Origin: JAGPCH01 sp039810605
Lineage (GTDB): Bacteria; Bacteroidota; Ignavibacteria; Tepidaquicellales; Tepidaquicellaceae
Assembly (NCBI GenBank): GCA_039810605.1
Contig: JBDHXH010000034.1
Location: forward strand, 1 to 26,796
Direction of reading: 5' to 3'
DNA length: 26,796 bases
In this document: in pieces, positions 23,249 to 26,796 of the stretch
How the letters are laid out: every line of letters starts with the position of its first letter
How positions within the stretch are numbered: position 1 is the first letter of the stretch
Made by a program: the position numbers and the translations under genes
The notes under the pieces: generated by a model
The model's input: the letters and a program-made list of their open reading frames with translations, nothing else
What the model was told of the DNA's origin: nothing
Databases searched by the model: none

Positions 23249-24763
23249 TTGAAGCATAAGGCAATTGATACATTGAAGACATTTTCAAATGGAGACATAA
23301 AGAGTTTCCGAAGTTTTTTGCTGTCTCCTTTCTTCAATCATAGTATGAAGCTGTTGAAACTTTTCGACACTCTTTGCAGATATTATCCTCTCTTTGAAAT
23401 GAAAGGACTTACGGATGAAAAGATAAGTAAGATCATCAGTCCGGATGTTCCTTTCAACAGCTCGACCATGAAAGCGTTGTTTTCAAACCTGCAAAAGAAG
23501 TGTCTGGAATATTTTGCAGTCACAAGTTTAAAAAACAGGCCCGTAGAATTTTCTTTTTACTTGAGGAAAGAACTTTTCAAAAGAGGTTTGCACACTGAAG
23601 CACAAAACAACGTTGCAGAAGCATTGAGGAAGATTGATTTGGATAAGGATATCAATACAGATTATTACCTTAACAAATTTAAGATAATGAATGATAAGGC
23701 AAATCTGTCAAGCATTTATATCTCAAAGTCAGGCAAAGAATCTATTAATGCTTATGTAAGCAATCTCAAAAATAGAGGAAGATACATACTGTATTTCTTT
23801 TTAACTGAAACTGTGAGGGAGTATGAAAATCTTTCTGCAATTGAAATGACTTTCAACGCTTCCGGCGAAGCGAGTTTCATATACGAAATTATAAATACTC
23901 TTGATTTAGAAAAAATATTTGATGTGCTTAAGGAAGATGAAGAGAAACCGGAATATGCTGCAGTTCTTCAGACTTACAAGGCACTGCTTAATTCAATAAA
24001 AAGTTTCAGGGATCAAAGAGGTTATCTTGAGTACAAGAATGCCGTCGTCAGGAATATGGATATGCTTAGCGTAGATGAAAGACGATTCCACTTCAGGGGA
24101 TTGATAAAAAATTGCATACTGCGAAGGAAAATTTTCGGAAGCTCAAAACAAATTGATACCGAACTCTTTTTCCTGTATGGATACATGCTGACAATGGGGA
24201 TTTATCGTTCGACTGTGAATGATTACCTCTCTGTTGATTTATTCAGGAACGCATTAAAGGTCGCTCTTAGATTAAAAAAATATAAATGGTCTGTTTCCTT
24301 CATTAAGAAATATGTAAAGGAAATCAATCCTGAATGGAGAAAGAACATTTTTTTCTATAGTCTTGCAGAATATTACTTTGCGAGAAAAATGTTTAAGAGT
24401 GCTCTGAAATACTTTCATAAAATTAAATATGAGGAATTCTTGTACAAGGTTGACATGAAGAACCTGATGTTGATGGCGAACTTTGAGTTGAAGCATTATG
24501 AGACTGCACTGACAATAATTGATTCCTTTTATCATTTCCTTTCAAATGACAAAGCGCTGTCAAAGGAACAGAAGAAACTTTACAGAAACTTTGTAAAGAC
24601 AATTCATCTGCTGATCCTTTATGTAACTTCATCCGGAAAGACTTCGCTTGACGACATTGAAATGTTCCTGAAGAATGAAATTCCTTTCAGAAGCTGGATT
24701 AAAGAAAAGCTCGACGAAATCCATTCACAAACTTCCGCAAGCCGGAAAAAGATTTCAAGTTAA
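23249..24763 (+). CDS. Helical TPR-like protein of unknown function, paralog C of a three-member family
   Basis: A 504-residue protein without signal peptide. The conserved N-terminal module is in place: TLKTFSNGDIKSF, FLLSPFFN (23-30), CRYYPLF, IISPDVPFN, MKALFSNL. The middle and C-terminal thirds are helical and align with paralog A, including IFFYSLAEYYFARKMFKSALKYFHKI against NYYYRAMIEYYIHLKMFPEALKYLTRI. The C-terminus, SWIKEKLDEI plus a basic Ser-rich tail, is also shared. The start is TTG at 23249 with GGAG 7 nt upstream; no ATG precedes the module. It stands alone, far from the other two copies, on the plus strand, and converges on the secreted TPR gene. It is the most diverged of the three in the N-terminal module. 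Function unknown. Confidence 0.87.
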   Translation: MKHKAIDTLKTFSNGDIKSFRSFLLSPFFNHSMKLLKLFDTLCRYYPLFEMKGLTDEKISKIISPDVPFNSSTMKALFSNLQKKCLEYFAVTSLKNRPVEFSFYLRKELFKRGLHTEAQNNVAEALRKIDLDKDINTDYYLNKFKIMNDKANLSSIYISKSGKESINAYVSNLKNRGRYILYFFLTETVREYENLSAIEMTFNASGEASFIYEIINTLDLEKIFDVLKEDEEKPEYAAVLQTYKALLNSIKSFRDQRGYLEYKNAVVRNMDMLSVDERRFHFRGLIKNCILRRKIFGSSKQIDTELFFLYGYMLTMGIYRSTVNDYLSVDLFRNALKVALRLKKYKWSVSFIKKYVKEINPEWRKNIFFYSLAEYYFARKMFKSALKYFHKIKYEEFLYKVDMKNLMLMANFELKHYETALTIIDSFYHFLSNDKALSKEQKKLYRNFVKTIHLLILYVTSSGKTSLDDIEMFLKNEIPFRSWIKEKLDEIHSQTSASRKKISS

Positions 24764-24811
24764 GTTGAGGGATTACTAACCGGGTAATGTGTGTGAATAT
24801 GAATTGCAGCA

Positions 24812-25951
24812 TTACTGTTTATATCTGTCCTTCTTAAATCTTTCCGCATCTTCATGCGTCGTCTGAAAATTCTTCATCGAAAGCACCTTGTCATAATAAA
24901 AATCTGCCGTAGCACGATTACCCTGAACGTCATTCAACATTCCGCTTAGCAAATATATAAATGCAGTGATGGGCTTCTCGTTTGTGTTATCAATTTTTTT
25001 TGTAACTTCTTCAGCAACGCTTATATAAGGCGCCGCTTCCTCTATCCTGTTCATTTTTGTGTAGCATAGTGCAATATAGTAATTTGCTTCTCTTTTTAAG
25101 GACAGAGCTCCGTATCCGAGTCTATTGCTGTCAATCTTGGATAAGATGTTCTTCCAGCCTGTAAGCGCTTCGCTCCATTTTCCGAGGCCTACATAACTGT
25201 TATATAGGTACTTCTCAAATATGGAATTCTCGGGATATTCCTCGTGGAGCAGCTTTGAATATTTTTCTGCTTCGGCAAAATTTCTTTCATAGACTAAATT
25301 CAAATACGCAAGGACATATTTCGCTTCGGTCTTTGTATATTTCGAATCTTCAGCGCTCTCTTTTATCTGCGACAGTCCTTTAATCTTATCGCCTTTCGGG
25401 AAAATTATCATCAGCGGTTTGATTACCGGATAGGCATCAGGGACATATTCTGCAAAATAATTATATAGACCGATGCCAAAGATAACATCCTTATTTTTGT
25501 TGTTAATGTCGTAAGCTTTTTGAAGAAGGTTAAGAGCTTCTCTTCCGTCTTCGGCAGCTTTCAGCCAACTTTCGCGAAGACTCATCACAAGCCCGCGATA
25601 TCCAAGCGCACCGCCTTTGTAAAACATTGCTCTATCGTCAGACTCATTTTTGTCGAGAACTGCATCTGCTTTCTCAATGACAGTCTCAATTTTTTTTTCA
25701 AACTCTGCATCAAGTGAATCATTGTCCTTGTCAAGATTAATTTTCCACCAGTCAATCATTGCATCAAAAAAATATCCTCCAGGATTATTGGGTTCAGTAT
25801 TCCTTATGTAATCAAATTCAATTTTTGCAGAATCAAACTTAAGATGATAAATATAATCTATGCCTTTTGAAATCTTCTCGTCAACTGTCTGCGAAAAGCA
25901 ATCAATAGTCGCGAGCAAAAGAAAAACTAAAGTCAGATGTTTGGTAAGCAC
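24812..25951 (-). CDS. Secreted TPR protein
   Basis: A 379-residue exported helical-repeat protein. Residues 1-21 form a signal peptide (MLTKHLTLVFLLLATIDCFSQ), with a Cys near the cleavage site but no convincing lipobox. The mature part is a series of TPR-like helix pairs: YHLKFDSAKIEFDYIRNTEPNNPGGYFFDAM, EDGREALNLLQKAYDINNKNKDVIFGIGLYNYFAEYVP, NFAEAEKYSKLLHEEYPENSIFEKYLYNSYVGLGKWSEAL, YYIALCYTKMNRIEEAAPYI. These architectures are common in outer-membrane-associated or periplasmic scaffolds of this phylum. No enzymatic domain is seen. The start codon is GTG (25951). Neighbours do not suggest a role. It is unrelated by sequence to the three unknown paralogs apart from being a helical repeat protein. 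Confidence 0.85.
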   Translation of the reverse strand: MLTKHLTLVFLLLATIDCFSQTVDEKISKGIDYIYHLKFDSAKIEFDYIRNTEPNNPGGYFFDAMIDWWKINLDKDNDSLDAEFEKKIETVIEKADAVLDKNESDDRAMFYKGGALGYRGLVMSLRESWLKAAEDGREALNLLQKAYDINNKNKDVIFGIGLYNYFAEYVPDAYPVIKPLMIIFPKGDKIKGLSQIKESAEDSKYTKTEAKYVLAYLNLVYERNFAEAEKYSKLLHEEYPENSIFEKYLYNSYVGLGKWSEALTGWKNILSKIDSNRLGYGALSLKREANYYIALCYTKMNRIEEAAPYISVAEEVTKKIDNTNEKPITAFIYLLSGMLNDVQGNRATADFYYDKVLSMKNFQTTHEDAERFKKDRYKQ

Positions 25952-26017
25952 TGTTTAAGTCTAAAATTAAGAATTAGAAATTATAGTCCGAGATCGCATA
26001 ATCATAACTTTGATAAT

Positions 26018-26042
26018 TCGGAAACACATTAACAAATTCCGA
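26018..26042 (-). terminator. Weak hairpin after the FMN reductase gene
   Basis: TCGGAA and TTCCGA form a perfect 6-bp stem, 4 nt beyond the stop at 26046. The sequence after it on the minus strand has no T run, so this is only a possible terminator. Confidence 0.3.
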
Positions 26043-26045
26043 GCT

Positions 26046-26681
26046 TTAAGAAACCATTTCCTTTTCACCAAGAAACTCAATCCAAGCTTTCTTCAAACAA
26101 GGATAATTTCTCGCTGCTTCCACAAGGCTCATGAATGCCATAATATTGTCTTCAAATCTTTTTGAAAGAGTATCGCTTGACAATGTGCCATCAGCATTGA
26201 AAGCCTGATGGGCAACTGCAAGTGAGAACATATCAGGAAATACTCTTGCTCCAAGGTGTTCAAGCGGAACGCGCAATGACCAGATTGATTTGTTTCCGCC
26301 TCCCATAGAAGGCGATGCAGACATCAGAAGTATATGCTTTTCATTAAACGGCTGTGGACGAAACCGCGATACCCAGTCAATTATGTTTTTCAGAAATCCC
26401 GGCATTGATCCGTTATATTCGGGTGACGCTATTATTATAGCATCATTTGCTTCTATCCTCCTGCACATTTCAGCGCCGCCCGGCGCAATGCCGCTTGTAG
26501 CTTCTATATCATTATTGTAAGAAGGACAGTCGAATTCGATAACATCTGCAAAGTCAACTTTCCCTCCATTCTTATCAACAATCCCCGCTGCAAGCTTCGC
26601 CAACTTCTTGTTAAATGACTCTTTTCTTAAAGAACCTGCAAAGATCAACACTTTGAGAGGCTGTTCGTGTCTGTCAATCAT
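26046..26681 (-). CDS. NAD(P)H-dependent FMN reductase (flavodoxin-like fold)
   Basis: A 211-residue cytoplasmic flavoenzyme of the FMN_red family (SsuE/ArsH/chromate-reductase-like). It reduces FMN or quinones and similar electrophiles with NAD(P)H. The phosphate-binding loop is GSLRKESFN (16-24), the family's GSxRxxSxN motif, followed by the SPEYNGSMPGFLKNIIDWVSR segment (86-106) that contacts the flavin ring. ILLMSASPSMGGG precedes the third flavin-contact loop. Length is slightly greater than the usual 180-190 because of a C-terminal helix. ATG at 26681. A -7-like TATATTTG (26712-26705) lies 24 nt upstream. Specific substrate cannot be told. Confidence 0.9.
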   Translation of the reverse strand: MIDRHEQPLKVLIFAGSLRKESFNKKLAKLAAGIVDKNGGKVDFADVIEFDCPSYNNDIEATSGIAPGGAEMCRRIEANDAIIIASPEYNGSMPGFLKNIIDWVSRFRPQPFNEKHILLMSASPSMGGGNKSIWSLRVPLEHLGARVFPDMFSLAVAHQAFNADGTLSSDTLSKRFEDNIMAFMSLVEAARNYPCLKKAWIEFLGEKEMVS

Positions 26682-26704
26682 TTTTCTCTAATTTGGATTA
26701 TGAA

Positions 26705-26712
26705 CAAATATA
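26705..26712 (-). promoter_or_regulatory. Putative -7 box of the FMN reductase gene
   Basis: TATATTTG on the minus strand. The -33 position, 20 bp further up, reads TTT rather than TTG and falls in the first heptamer repeats. Confidence 0.45.
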
Positions 26713-26725
26713 AATGTCTGATGTC

Positions 26726-26796
26726 AAACGTGAAACGGCAATCGTGAATCGGCAATCGTGAATCGGGAGTCGGGAATCGGGAGTCGTGAGTCGTGA
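26726..26796. repeat. Heptanucleotide tandem repeat running off the window edge
   Basis: Ten head-to-tail 7-bp units, all fitting A[AG][AT]CG[GT][GC]: AAACGTG, AAACGGC, AATCGTG, AATCGGC, AATCGTG, AATCGGG, AGTCGGG, AATCGGG, AGTCGTG, AGTCGTG, plus one further base. The array continues to the last base, so its length is unknown. It starts 14 bp above the -7 box of the FMN reductase gene. Confidence 0.9.

Noticed and set aside
24764..24811. ATTAC/GTAAT hairpin between paralog C and the secreted TPR gene
   Set aside because: Only five base pairs and no T run on either strand; not enough to call a terminator.
26726..26796. Heptamer array as a CRISPR
   Set aside because: Units are 7 bp with no spacers and no cas genes nearby.

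Overview
The window looks like chromosomal DNA from an Ignavibacteria-like member of the Bacteroidota/Chlorobi group. The main evidence is a type IX secretion C-terminal sorting domain with the EQNFPNPFNPST signature (protein at 15488-17101), a second large secreted protein ending in a dockerin-like pair of calcium loops, an hpt-ftsH pair, and promoters of the form TTG-N20-TA(T/G)ATTTG, which match the Bacteroidota housekeeping consensus (TTG ... TAnnTTTG). The DNA is AT-rich. Several genes use TTG or GTG starts, and few have a clear Shine-Dalgarno sequence. I see no rRNA, tRNA, CRISPR array, phage or intact insertion sequence.

Layout: 1-1763 holds the end of a respiratory complex I operon (nuoN plus a small overlapping gene of unknown role). 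1821-4355 (-) encodes a large signalling ATPase: a degenerate class III cyclase domain, an NB-ARC-type NTPase and TPRs. Its putative promoter has a perfect 14-bp palindrome in the spacer. A divergent lipoprotein gene (4730-5779) follows, then a secreted two-LamG/P-domain/dockerin-like protein (5837-8296, -). 8569-10533 (-) is a probable operon of a diheme c-type cytochrome and a large helical protein of unknown function. The 430-bp gap after it carries a 118-bp MITE-like element. A second member of the same unknown family (10964-12403, +) and a VOC protein come next. 13069-15382 (-) pairs a cysteine-synthase-like enzyme carrying a Cys-rich tail with an SQR-like flavoprotein. 15488-17101 (-) is a secreted beta-propeller/T9SS protein. 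17285-22508 is mostly housekeeping on the minus strand: rpsU, hpt, ftsH, a polyprenol/dolichol-kinase-like membrane protein and ychF, with good intrinsic terminators after rpsU and ftsH. A small secreted protein with its own strong terminator precedes a third member of the unknown family (23249-24763, +). A secreted TPR protein and an NAD(P)H-dependent FMN reductase close the window, which ends in ten heptanucleotide tandem repeats.

The best candidate for something undescribed is the three-gene dispersed paralogous family (8569-10020, 10964-12403, 23249-24763). Each protein is about 480-500 residues, has no signal peptide, starts with an ungapped conserved N-terminal module (LKxFSxEELKxF..F..SPFxN ... 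YYPxF ... FPxxxYNxxxM+NL), and continues into TPR-like helices. I do not recognise this family and give it no function.
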